A stretch of DNA of 64,000 nt from Haloferax massiliensis (GCF_001368915.1 NZ_CSTE01000002.1:506273-570272), one strand, 5' to 3'. Positions 6,995 through 14,588 are shown, counted from the first letter of the stretch. Numbers and translations: made by a program. The notes: generated by a model not told the origin, from the letters alone.

Positions 6995-9028
6995 ATGAGC
7001 CGCGAGTCCGAAGGGGTTACCTCGGTTTCCGACGGCGAGGTCACGGTCGAAAAGACCTTCGCCGCCGACGAGTTTCCCGTTCCCGCCATCAAGTTCGTCA
7101 TCAGTTCGACGCGAGATGAGGCGACCCGAATCCGGGTCATCGACCGCATCCCCGAGTCGTTCCCGATGGAGAGCGTCGGGTTCCACCCCGACTTCGAGAG
7201 CGACAACTGGACGGCCTACAAGGACCACCGCGTCGAGTACGAGCGGACGCTCGACCCCGGCGAGGAACTCGTGACGGTCTACGGCATCCGCATCACCGAC
7301 GGCCACGACCAGACTGACTTCCTCGAAGAGCCGACGCTCGAACGCATCCCGGTCGACGGCGGCATCGACCCCGACGACATCGACGACATCCTCGGCGAAG
7401 ACCGCAGTCAGATCGTCCGGGACGTGCTCGCGGGCAATCGCGACCCGCCCCGCGACCAGTCGTCCGCCGCCGACGCGGACCGAGAGGACGAAGGGGAAGT
7501 CGTCCTCGACGCGCCCGCGGACGCCGTTTCTGAGCCCGGAGCCGCCGTCGACGCCGAGGCGGACGCGACCGCCGACGCGGAAGCCCTCGACGACGAGCCG
7601 AGCGACGGCGACCTCGCGGCCGCCTTCCGCGGTGGAGACGACGAGGACCTTGACGCAGACGCACCCGAGTCGCAGACGTCCGACGAGGGCGACGGGCCGG
7701 TCGCACCTTCGCCCGACGACGACGTGCTCGGCGATGACGACACCGACGACGCGGACGCCGCCGCCGGCACCGCCGAATCCGTCGGCCCGCGCGCCGTCGC
7801 GGCCGACACCACACCGGCGGTGACCGCACATCTCGAAGAGCCCGAGCCCGAGCCCGACCCGGCGGTGGAGCCCGACGCCGGAGCCGATTTCGACATCGAC
7901 GCCGAAGCGGACTCGGCCACCGACGCCAACGCCCCCGCCGACGCGGCTCCGGCCGGAAGCGCGCCCGCGACCGACGCGAGCGGTCTCGTCGGCGCGCTCG
8001 CCGCCGAGATTCGGTCGGGCGCGGCCGACGAGGAGGACATCGAGGTCCTGCGCGAGGCGGTCGACGCCGAGACGCGCCGGAGCACCGACGTTCGCATCCG
8101 TCGCCTCCAGTCGCAGATGGAGGACCTCGCGGCGTACTCCGACGCGCTCGCGGAGTTCATCGACGAGGAGGGGACCGGGAACGAACTCGTCTCCGAGTTC
8201 CGCGCCGAGATGGCCGACTTCCGCGAAGACCTCGACGCCCTCGACTCGATGGTCGACGGCGCGGTCGAGTCGGTCGACGACGCGGCCTCCCGGCTCGACG
8301 CGGCCGAAGAGACCATCGCCACGGTCGACGAGCGCTCCGACCGCGTCGCCACGCGGGTCGCCGACGCCGAGAGCCGCCTCGACGACCACGACGGCCGTCT
8401 CGAAGGCCTCGCGTCCGACCTCGAAACCGCGGACGACACGCTCGATGACTACCACGGCTGGCTCGAATCCCACAACGAGCAGTTCGAGGCCGTCGAGGGC
8501 CGGCTGGACGACCACGACGGCCGGTTCGAGGACCACGACGAGCGGCTCGAAACCGCCTCGCGGAACATCGACGCCGGTTCCGCCCGCCTCGACAGCGTCG
8601 AGGAGACGCTCGCCAAGCGCGAGGAGGAGCTCGTGACCGTCCGCGAGCGTCTCGACGACATCGCCGGTCGGTTGGACGAGACGGTCGACCGGCTCGAAGG
8701 GGCCGAAACCGACGCGGCGGAAGCGACCGAACAGGCCTCGACGCTCCACGCCGAGGTCGGCGACATCCGCGAGGACATCGCCGAACTCGACGGGGACATC
8801 GTGGAGACGCGCGAGGCGCTCGACGACCGCCTCGCGGACGTTCAGTCGCGGGTCGAAGACGCCGCGGCCGACGAGGAAATCGAGGCTCTGCGCGACGACA
8901 TCCAAGAGCTAAACGATACCGTCGCCGAACTCGAAACCTTCCGCGAACGCCTCGCGGGTGCCTTCGGCACCGGCATGGGCGGCGGCCCGGCCGCCGGCGA
9001 CGACGGCGACACCGACGACGCGGAGTAG
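6995..9028 (+). CDS. Long coiled-coil protein with an N-terminal globular domain, function unknown
   Basis: This 677-residue acidic protein has three parts. Residues 1-130 form a compact domain (VTVEKTFAADEFPVPAIKF, RVIDRIPESFPMESVGFHP, ending LVTVYGIRITDG) that looks like a beta sandwich. Residues 130-330 are an Ala/Asp/Glu-rich, probably disordered linker. Residues 340-650 are a long heptad coiled coil, including repeated DDHDGRxE and DDHDERLE units. It has no membrane helix or signal. The start at 6995 was chosen because ttttata at 6963-6969 gives the usual leaderless spacing; an in-frame ATG at 6971 is too close to it. The architecture suggests a scaffold or chromosome/cytoskeleton-associated role, but no family was recognised. 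Confidence 0.8.
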   Translation: MSRESEGVTSVSDGEVTVEKTFAADEFPVPAIKFVISSTRDEATRIRVIDRIPESFPMESVGFHPDFESDNWTAYKDHRVEYERTLDPGEELVTVYGIRITDGHDQTDFLEEPTLERIPVDGGIDPDDIDDILGEDRSQIVRDVLAGNRDPPRDQSSAADADREDEGEVVLDAPADAVSEPGAAVDAEADATADAEALDDEPSDGDLAAAFRGGDDEDLDADAPESQTSDEGDGPVAPSPDDDVLGDDDTDDADAAAGTAESVGPRAVAADTTPAVTAHLEEPEPEPDPAVEPDAGADFDIDAEADSATDANAPADAAPAGSAPATDASGLVGALAAEIRSGAADEEDIEVLREAVDAETRRSTDVRIRRLQSQMEDLAAYSDALAEFIDEEGTGNELVSEFRAEMADFREDLDALDSMVDGAVESVDDAASRLDAAEETIATVDERSDRVATRVADAESRLDDHDGRLEGLASDLETADDTLDDYHGWLESHNEQFEAVEGRLDDHDGRFEDHDERLETASRNIDAGSARLDSVEETLAKREEELVTVRERLDDIAGRLDETVDRLEGAETDAAEATEQASTLHAEVGDIREDIAELDGDIVETREALDDRLADVQSRVEDAAADEEIEALRDDIQELNDTVAELETFRERLAGAFGTGMGGGPAAGDDGDTDDAE

Positions 9029-9100
9029 CGCTTCCGAGCTTTTTCCCGAGAGACGTTTTCGCGAAGCGCAACCTGTTTAGCGGGCCGCCCCGACGTTCCG

Positions 9101-10000
9101 ATGATGACAGAGACGGTGCGCGTCGCTGTTCCGCGAAAGGGTCGCCCCCTCGAAGCGGTGCTCGAACGGTTCGCCACGACCGAGAGCATCGCCGAGGTGG
9201 CGGACGAAATCACCTCGACACTCCGATACGAGAAGTCGGTCACGAAGGGCCATACCCATCCGGAACGCGACGTGTACGAGCGACTCGCGGACTACAGTGA
9301 CCTCTCGGACCCGGCCGCGCCGGAGTTCACGCTCCTGCGCGACGACCGAGACGGGATGCCGCGACGCATCGTCTTCGACAGCGTCGTCTTCGAAATCGAC
9401 GGGGTGGACATCCACCTCGTCGGCCGCGAGGAGCCGTTCCGCGCCCTCCGGACCCACGAGTTCGGCCTCGGCTTCGACAGCGCCGACCTCGTCCTCGAAG
9501 AGGTCGTCAAGCTCCGGCCCGAGGGCCTCGGGAGCATCGAGGACGTGAACGCCCGCATCGACCCGATGGACACCGACGTTCGGGTCGTCTCCGGGCTCGG
9601 CGACACGGTGTATCACACGCTCATGGCCGACCCCGAACTCCTCCCGCCGGGCTCCGAACTCGACCGCGACTTCGTCGCGGACTACGCGGGCGACCTGTGT
9701 ATCTCGCCGCGCTACGAGCGCCTCGTGGAGGCGGTTCTCGGCACGCGGTGTCTCGACGACGTGACGTTCGCGTATCCGAACGGCGCGCCCGAAGAAGAGG
9801 CCGCCATCGCGGAGACCGGTATCGGCGTTTACCTCACGATGACCGGGTCGACCGCGCGCGAACACGGCCTCGTCCTCGGCGAACACCTGTTCCCGAGCGA
9901 GACGGTCCTGATGGAGAACGTCGCGGAGGCGACGCCGGCCGCAGAGACCGTCAAGCGGGCCATCGCGTCGCCGGAGGTAGAGACCGAATTGACGGTCTAA
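9101..10000 (+). CDS. HisG-like (periplasmic-binding-fold) protein
   Basis: This 299-residue protein opens with VRVAVPRKGRPLEAVLERF, which resembles the start of ATP phosphoribosyltransferase (HisG). It closes with GIGVYLTMTGSTAREHGLVLGE, which resembles the HisG phosphate-binding turn (TxTGTTLRENGL). The middle is unlike standard HisG: it has an inserted region with HLVGREEPFRALRTHEFGLGF. It is therefore more likely a diverged paralogue than the histidine enzyme itself, and no other histidine gene is near. There are two tandem ATGs at 9101 and 9104. It follows the coiled-coil gene by 72 bases in the same direction and may share its transcript. Confidence 0.7.
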   Translation: MMTETVRVAVPRKGRPLEAVLERFATTESIAEVADEITSTLRYEKSVTKGHTHPERDVYERLADYSDLSDPAAPEFTLLRDDRDGMPRRIVFDSVVFEIDGVDIHLVGREEPFRALRTHEFGLGFDSADLVLEEVVKLRPEGLGSIEDVNARIDPMDTDVRVVSGLGDTVYHTLMADPELLPPGSELDRDFVADYAGDLCISPRYERLVEAVLGTRCLDDVTFAYPNGAPEEEAAIAETGIGVYLTMTGSTAREHGLVLGEHLFPSETVLMENVAEATPAAETVKRAIASPEVETELTV

Positions 10001-10030
10001 CCGAGCACAAAACGAAGCAGAACTTCAGTT

Positions 10031-10420
10031 CTATATCAGCGGGTTCGGTGGATAGATGGAGAGTCCTCTTCGGATGCCATACTCGAAAATGGCGACGATG
10101 CCAACGAAGACGACGAACACGAACCAGACACCGAGGTAAAGCGGTGTGAAACTCTCCATGGAGGGTGAGAAGTGGTCGTAAAGGCTGTAGGATGTGAATA
10201 CAATGGCCAGCATCCCCGGGAGTATCAGCTTGTATCGGAGAAGTAGGTAAGATGAACCTGCGCCCAAGACAAACATGCCGAATATCTGAAGGAAGTTATA
10301 CAGGAGACGTTGGGGACCTTCAGCATCCATAGACAAATTCAGTAGATAGTATCCATTGAAATAGACGATAACCGCGTTAATGACCCCGATAGCTACCGCG
10401 ATTCCAATTCGTTTATTCAT
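10031..10420 (-). CDS. Small four-helix membrane protein, low GC
   Basis: This 129-residue protein has about four membrane helices (IGIAVAIGVINAVIVYF near residue 5; a helix around LLYNFLQIFGMFVLGAG; LILPGMLAIVF; LGVWFVFVVFVGIVAIF), a basic C-terminus and few acidic residues. Base composition and codon choice are clearly more AT-rich than in the neighbouring genes, which suggests it was acquired with the adjacent accessory region. No family was recognised. It runs convergent to the HisG-like gene with only about 30 bases between the stops. Confidence 0.65.
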   Translation of the reverse strand: MNKRIGIAVAIGVINAVIVYFNGYYLLNLSMDAEGPQRLLYNFLQIFGMFVLGAGSSYLLLRYKLILPGMLAIVFTSYSLYDHFSPSMESFTPLYLGVWFVFVVFVGIVAIFEYGIRRGLSIYPPNPLI

Positions 10421-10674
10421 GGTTTACTATCGTGTTGATTATGACCCTACTGAGTCCTTAGCATTGCGATATCGCCATTGTGGGACTCCCAGTCGGAGCC
10501 GTTATTGAGGCTAGACCGTGCTGGGTACCGGGAGGAACTATCTGTCCAACAGCCAACGATTTCCTCTCTTGTTCCGAGGCGGTGAGCGGGTCGTCGTAGA
10601 CGGCGGTGAGGAGACGCCTCGCGTGACAGATGACCGCCGACAGGACTTCGTCGGCGTCGTCGAGTGCGACGACA
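10421..10674. other. Intergenic region without a supported gene
   Basis: This stretch separates the low-GC membrane gene from the RidA relic. Both strands have open frames, but none has family similarity or promoter spacing that I can support. The antisense frame of the RidA relic reads acidic and protein-like, which is a common shadow in GC-rich haloarchaeal DNA. Confidence 0.4.
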
Positions 10675-10960
10675 AGCAGTTTCCCGAACCGGACCAGACG
10701 TCGGACGGGCTCCGGTCGGTCGAGAGCCAGACCACCCGCGCGCTCGAACGCGTGTAGTCGGTGGCCGAACGCTCGGGACCCGACTGGACGACGTGCTTCG
10801 GACCACGGTGTACGCGACCGACCTCGACCGAATCGACGCCATCGAGTCGGCCTACGACGCCTACTTCGGCACCCGACGACCGACGATGACCGTCGTCAGC
10901 GTCTCCGTACTCCCGAACGACCCCCCCGTCCAAACCGAGGCGACGGGTGTCAAACGATAG
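10675..10960 (+). pseudogene. Decayed RidA (YjgF/YER057c) family gene fragment
   Basis: Pieces of a RidA protein can be read in two plus-strand frames. The first gives SVESQTTRALERV and then a TAG at 10755-10757. After a frame change comes LGTRLDDVLRTTVYATDLD, followed by IESAYDAYFGTRRPTMTVVS and VLPND. The order and spacing match the second half of RidA, which hydrolyses reactive enamines/imines and forms trimers. The N-terminal half (the usual GPYSQA and VSGQ parts) is not found upstream. A stop, a frameshift and a missing N-terminus mark it as a relic. It lies between the low-GC membrane gene and the recombinase. Confidence 0.65.
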
Positions 10961-10970
10961 GTTCGAACCC

Positions 10971-11000
10971 TCCAATTAGATATAGCGAGATACAGTTTAC
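10971..11000 (-). repeat. 30-bp dispersed repeat, copy 1 (inverted relative to copies 2 and 3)
   Basis: On the minus strand this sequence has the pattern GTAxA, then ATxTCGCTATA, then AATT three bases later. It shares 21 of 30 positions with copy 2 (13749-13778) and 22 of 30 with copy 3 (20232-20261); 18 positions are identical in all three. It lies about 30 bases beyond the 3' end of the recombinase gene. Confidence 0.55.
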
Positions 11001-11026
11001 AAGTCGCACTTCGAACAGCTATCACG

Positions 11027-11043
11027 CTCCTCAGCGGAGCGAG
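11027..11043 (-). terminator. Hairpin overlapping the recombinase stop codon
   Basis: CGCTCC and GGAGCG form perfect 6-base arms around a TCAGC loop, and the stop codon of the recombinase gene falls inside. It could mark the 3' end of the transcript or be recoding-neutral coincidence. There is no long T tract after it. Confidence 0.3.
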
Positions 11044-12080
11044 TAAATGTTCGATTCGTACGTTTCGCGCACTCTGTCGCCCCAGTTGTGGGTATACGTG
11101 TCGATGATGTCGCCGGCCACGTCGCCGCGGAGGTACTTGACGATGCCGCGGTCGCCGGTGCGGTCCCGGAGATGGGTCGTGAAGAAGTGCCGGAAGTAGT
11201 GCGGCGTGACGTTCTCCTCTCGGTCACCGCCCGCCCGGTACCAGCCGGCGTCGGCGGCGTGAGAGGTGACGACGTGGTGGACGGCGTCGGGGTCCAGCCG
11301 ACGGCCCCACCCCGAGGCGGTGCCGACGAAAAGCGGTTCGGCCGGTGACGGCGAATCCGGACGAACCGCTAGCCAACGCAGGAGAACGTCCTCCAGTTCG
11401 TCGTCGACCGGGACGACCGTCGACCGCTTTCGCTTGTTCGATGCGGTTCGCTCCTCGCCGTTTGTAATGCTCCCGACGCTCGGGTCGGCGGCGACGTACA
11501 TCGACGGTCCGCGCCCGTCGAGGGCGGCGCGAGTCGATACACCGGAGAGGGGTGTATCCACCGACAACGACACGTCTCGAAGGTCGAGATTGCACAGTTC
11601 GCCGACGCGCATCCCGGTTTTGAGGAGGGTGACTACCAGCGCGTGCTCCAGCGGATGGGCGATTCCGCGGACGAACTCCCGCATCTGCGGGACCGAGAGC
11701 TCGCGTCGGGCGGGGTTCGTGTCGATTCGCTCGTCCATCTCCTCCATCACGAGGCTCATCGGGTTGGAGTCGAACGCGCCGACCTGCGCCATGTAGGCGT
11801 AAAACCGGTGGAGGTAGGAGGCGTACGTCGCCACCGTGCTCGGCGCGACATCCCGGTTTCGAAGGGTGTGTATCCACGCCATGCAGTCGCGGTGAGTCGC
11901 GTCGCCGACCGACCGAGCGGTCCCGGAGGGGTTCCGCGAGGGGTCCCCGAGGAACGACTCGAACGCCCGGAGGACGCGTTCGTAGGCGTCGCGGGTTCGG
12001 TCTGTCTTCCCGTGATAGGTCATATCCTGCAGGAAGTAGCCGACGGGGTCTTCCGCCTCGGCGGGGTTTTCAGCGGCCAT
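11031..12080 (-). CDS. XerC/D-like tyrosine recombinase (integrase)
   Basis: This 349-residue protein has an N-terminal SAM-like core-binding domain (residues 10-115) and a C-terminal catalytic domain. Visible catalytic residues are Arg158 (LLKTGMRVGEL), a lysine-rich beta hairpin (NKRKRSTVVP, 215-224), the His294-x-x-Arg297 box (PHYFRHFFTTH), and nucleophile Tyr329 in DTYTHNW. The position that is usually His or Trp in LGH is Asp320 (YLRGDVAGD), an unusual but still possible variant. It would cut and rejoin DNA at specific sites through a 3'-phosphotyrosine. Its ATG overlaps the end of the upstream RHH gene by 11 bases, so the two are translationally coupled. It sits in a repeat-bearing, AT-rich accessory patch, with no other phage or plasmid gene visible. 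Confidence 0.9.
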   Translation of the reverse strand: MAAENPAEAEDPVGYFLQDMTYHGKTDRTRDAYERVLRAFESFLGDPSRNPSGTARSVGDATHRDCMAWIHTLRNRDVAPSTVATYASYLHRFYAYMAQVGAFDSNPMSLVMEEMDERIDTNPARRELSVPQMREFVRGIAHPLEHALVVTLLKTGMRVGELCNLDLRDVSLSVDTPLSGVSTRAALDGRGPSMYVAADPSVGSITNGEERTASNKRKRSTVVPVDDELEDVLLRWLAVRPDSPSPAEPLFVGTASGWGRRLDPDAVHHVVTSHAADAGWYRAGGDREENVTPHYFRHFFTTHLRDRTGDRGIVKYLRGDVAGDIIDTYTHNWGDRVRETYESNIYSLR

Positions 12081-12516
12081 CGCGCTCCGCCAGCGTGTAG
12101 CCGCCGTGTCGCCCGCTGTACACGACTCGGCCGCTCGATTGCAGTTCCTGAAGCGTCGATTCGAGGCGGTCTTCGATGTCGTCGGTCAGCGCCGCGACGA
12201 GGTCGTCCCACGACCGATGCGAATCGGCCGCGAGCGCCTCGACGATCCGGGCCTCGAACCCGTCGTTATTTTCTCTCGATTCTTCTTGATTTGAACCGTC
12301 GTTCTGGAGACCCGTTTCCACCCCTTCGACCCCGGGGGTTGTGGTCGCTTCATCGCCTCTCGGAGGGACATCGAAATCGCGCCGACCGGCCTGTACCATC
12401 GTTCTGACAAATTCGCTCTGGCTCATCCCGAGTCGGTCCGCGTGGTCCTTCCAGATGGCCTTCTGGTGGGCCGGGAGGTAGGTTTGCACCGTCGCGCGGT
12501 CGGCCTCGTCGCTCAT
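12070..12516 (-). CDS. DUF5805-type RHH plus winged-helix DNA-binding protein
   Basis: This 148-residue protein starts with a ribbon-helix-helix-like unit: strand ATVQTYLPAHQ, helix KAIWKDHADRLGMS, helix QSEFVRTMVQAGRRD (residues 9-46). A polar linker (48-85) follows, then a small winged-helix-like part (FEARIVEALAADSHRSWDDL to GGYTLAERDGR). Such proteins accompany tyrosine recombinases in haloarchaea as DUF5805. Here it is first in a two-gene operon and overlaps the recombinase start by 11 bases. A role as autoregulator or recombination directionality factor is inferred. The ATG at 12516 was chosen; a TTG at 12546 is in frame but less likely. A TATA-like cttattct (12563-12570) gives a leader of about 25 bases. 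Confidence 0.8.
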   Translation of the reverse strand: MSDEADRATVQTYLPAHQKAIWKDHADRLGMSQSEFVRTMVQAGRRDFDVPPRGDEATTTPGVEGVETGLQNDGSNQEESRENNDGFEARIVEALAADSHRSWDDLVAALTDDIEDRLESTLQELQSSGRVVYSGRHGGYTLAERDGR

Positions 12517-12575
12517 GAACGGGTCGACACGGGGGTCGATATTCAATCTACCGGCACGGTCCAGAATAAGAGAGA

Positions 12576-12673
12576 TTATCCTGAGCAGTACATGCGTATT
12601 TTCGGCGGCGAATCTGAGTTATCCTGAATACTACAATCGTATTTTTGGCAATTTGCATGTAGTATTCAGGATA
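12576..12673. repeat. Repeat cluster upstream of the RHH-recombinase operon: two direct copies and one inverted copy
   Basis: A 31-base unit at 12576-12606 recurs at 12619-12649, with 25 of 31 positions identical and 43 bases from start to start. Both begin TTATCCTGA and end GTATTTT(C/T)GGC. The second copy is also one arm of a perfect 16-bp inverted repeat, 12620-12635 with 12658-12673 (arm TATCCTGAATACTACA), with a 22-base spacer. The first copy abuts the TATA element of the RHH gene (12563-12570), which is where a transcription regulator or recombinase accessory factor would bind. Confidence 0.75.
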
Positions 12674-13883
12674 TTATATTTCGCCGGAGAATGTCGATTT
12701 CGGGCGTTTCGAGCGAATTTGAGACTCGGCTGATTTTTGTTGCTCTCGATAGGACAAACCACGCGCAGCATCTCCTCATTTTTGTTATGGATGCCCAATT
12801 TTGGATGGGGGTTCTCACCTTGTTCACCCTGGAGTAACGTATGGAAGAACCACTTACACGAGTTTCGTTATTTCATACATAATTTCACTGAATTATTATA
12901 TAATTTGGACAGCGCTGGTTTTGCCCCCGTTTTATTTCTCTCAACGAGACACGAACTATTCTGTCTATAATTTCTGTATATTTTCTCAGAAATATACTCG
13001 CTGGCGACGCGTCATCTGTGTTCTCTCGAACGGCTATATTTCAACTAAAATGAACTCGGTATTTTTCACCGATTATATCTGCCATTCTACTCCGAATATG
13101 TGTCGCCGGACAGACCTTCGTTTCGAATTGATTCTATCTACTATTATGCGTGTTCTATTTCGAAGAAATTCGGTGAGTGTTGTCTGATTCGAACACGCAA
13201 CCACCCGGGTGACGCCGTTCCGAATGCACTCGAAGACGAACCCAACCGAGGTCCTTGCCGGCTCGATTCGTTCTCTTTTGACGCCTTCACAGCCCTCTCC
13301 TCGCGGTGAGAACAGTTCCTCGGGTGTGGCTCCCCTCTCAGGTGAAGCGGCGTTCGAGCGCGGTGTGGCCGTCCTGACGGGTTCCATGAGTCCGGGGTTT
13401 CGGTGTCTCACTCACGGCCGGATTCGACGACTCACTCGTTCGGCGGACGATCCGTTCGAACGAACCGTCTCTCGGCCGGTGACTCGTTCGAACGGGCTGC
13501 CTCGAATCCCGGATGCGATGGCGTACTCCGTCTGCACGACCGGACTCGCCGCCGATGCACCTGTGTACTCTCGACTGCGATACACCCCCGACCGGGAGCG
13601 TGATGCGACTGTCGCGCTGTGATGCTGAGAAGACTCAAACGCTATCGACCGCTGGAGTGCCGATTTTCTGCGTCAACGCGGCTCAGTCGCCAAATATCCG
13701 GAGATTCGGGTCTCTCTGCCCGGTCGCCGATTGTCCGATTCGAGACTCGTATATCGCATCTCGCTATACCCAATTCCTGTTCCCGAGCTCACCCGATTTC
13801 GGAACAGTCGCGTCCCGTCGAACCCGCTCGGCCCGCGTCGAAATGGTCGAGACGGCCGAGCGCCGACGATTTCACCCGACGCG
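12674..13883. other. 1.2-kb stretch without a convincing gene; AT-rich left half
   Basis: From 12674 to about 13180 the DNA is strongly AT-rich and all frames look non-coding. From 13180 to 13883 GC rises, and open frames exist, but their translations are serine/arginine-rich without haloarchaeal acidity or known motifs. Structures seen: an 8-bp perfect inverted repeat GTATATTT/AAATATAC (12976-12983 and 12990-12997), and two copies of the palindrome CGTTCGAACG at 13453-13462 and 13485-13494, exactly 32 bases apart. Dispersed repeat copy 2 lies at 13749-13778. Confidence 0.6.
13749..13778 (+). repeat. 30-bp dispersed repeat, copy 2
   Basis: The pattern is GTAxA, ATCTCGCTATA, then AATT. It is inverted relative to copy 1, so copies 1 and 2 bracket the recombinase operon, the repeat cluster and the AT-rich stretch (about 2.8 kb). 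It is about 105 bases from the 3' end of the SRAP gene. Confidence 0.55.
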
Positions 13884-14588
13884 CTACGCTTCGACTGGCT
13901 CTATCAGCTCGGGGTCGTCGTTGGCGGGGCTGTTCACCCGCGTCGAGACGGGGTACGCCGTGAGTTCGTCGTCGGGGTAGGTGTCGAGGAGCGCCGCCGC
14001 CTCGTCGGGGTCGCCGTGGAGCCACGTCTCCTCTTCGTCGGGCGCGAGGACGACCGCCATTCGGTGGTGTAGCTCGGAGACGAGGTCGTTCGGCTCGGTC
14101 GTGACGACGGTGAACGTCTCCAGCGGCTCCTGTTCGCGCGAGGGGCCGTCGCTTCCGAAGTCACCGAGCCCGGTCTGTTTCGTCGAGGGCGTCCATCGCT
14201 CCCAGAGGCCGGCCATGGCGAACGGGCGGTCGTCCTCGAAGGCGACGCGGTAGGGCTGTTTGTCCCCGCCGCGGTCGACCCACTCGTAGAAACCGTCCGA
14301 GGGAACGAGACACCGGCGGGCCTCGTAGGCGTCGGCGAAGCTCCGCTTCTCGCGGACGGTCTCCGCGCGGGCGTTGATTCGGTCGTTTCCGACGCTCGCG
14401 CTGTCGGCCCACGAGGGGACGAGTCCCCACTTCAGGAAGCGGAACTCCTCCGGCGCGTCGTTTGTCACGACCGGGAGTTCCTGGCCGGGCGCACAGTTGT
14501 ACCGCGCCGAAAGCGGGCGCGTCGGCGTCGCGTCGAACCGCGTTTCGAGTTCCTCCGGTGGGGTAAACAGCGTGTAGCGACCGCACAT
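13884..14588 (-). CDS. SOS response-associated peptidase (SRAP/HMCES family)
   Basis: This 234-residue SRAP protein crosslinks to abasic sites in single-stranded DNA and shields them from strand breakage. The essential Cys2 follows the initiator Met (MCGRYTLF), which fixes the start at 14588 against a much longer upstream open frame. Other active-site parts are YNCAPGQELPVV, the conserved RINARAETVREK (catalytic Glu), CLVPSDGFYEW and the histidine in SELHHRMAVVL. Length is normal for the family. It is divergent from the exonuclease gene at 14710; the 121-base gap holds both promoters. Whether it is damage-induced cannot be seen. Confidence 0.92.
   Translation of the reverse strand: MCGRYTLFTPPEELETRFDATPTRPLSARYNCAPGQELPVVTNDAPEEFRFLKWGLVPSWADSASVGNDRINARAETVREKRSFADAYEARRCLVPSDGFYEWVDRGGDKQPYRVAFEDDRPFAMAGLWERWTPSTKQTGLGDFGSDGPSREQEPLETFTVVTTEPNDLVSELHHRMAVVLAPDEEETWLHGDPDEAAALLDTYPDDELTAYPVSTRVNSPANDDPELIEPVEA

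Noticed and set aside
6920-8905. Long minus-strand open frame opposite the coiled-coil gene
   Set aside because: Antisense shadow; the plus strand has a promoter, acidic composition and heptads.
10447-10757. Protein-like minus-strand reading (LVVALDDADEVLSAV) next to the RidA relic
   Set aside because: It is codon-aligned with the plus-strand RidA remnant, so it is most likely the shadow of the old gene.
10958-10975. A tRNA T-arm-like GGTTCGAACC beside the recombinase, as a possible attachment site
   Set aside because: Only three of five stem pairs form around the loop and no acceptor, D or anticodon arms can be built upstream, so it is not a tRNA or a clear tRNA fragment.
13073-13411. 112-codon minus-strand frame in the AT-rich region
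   Set aside because: Basic, serine/arginine-rich translation without motifs, haloarchaeal composition or a promoter at the right distance.
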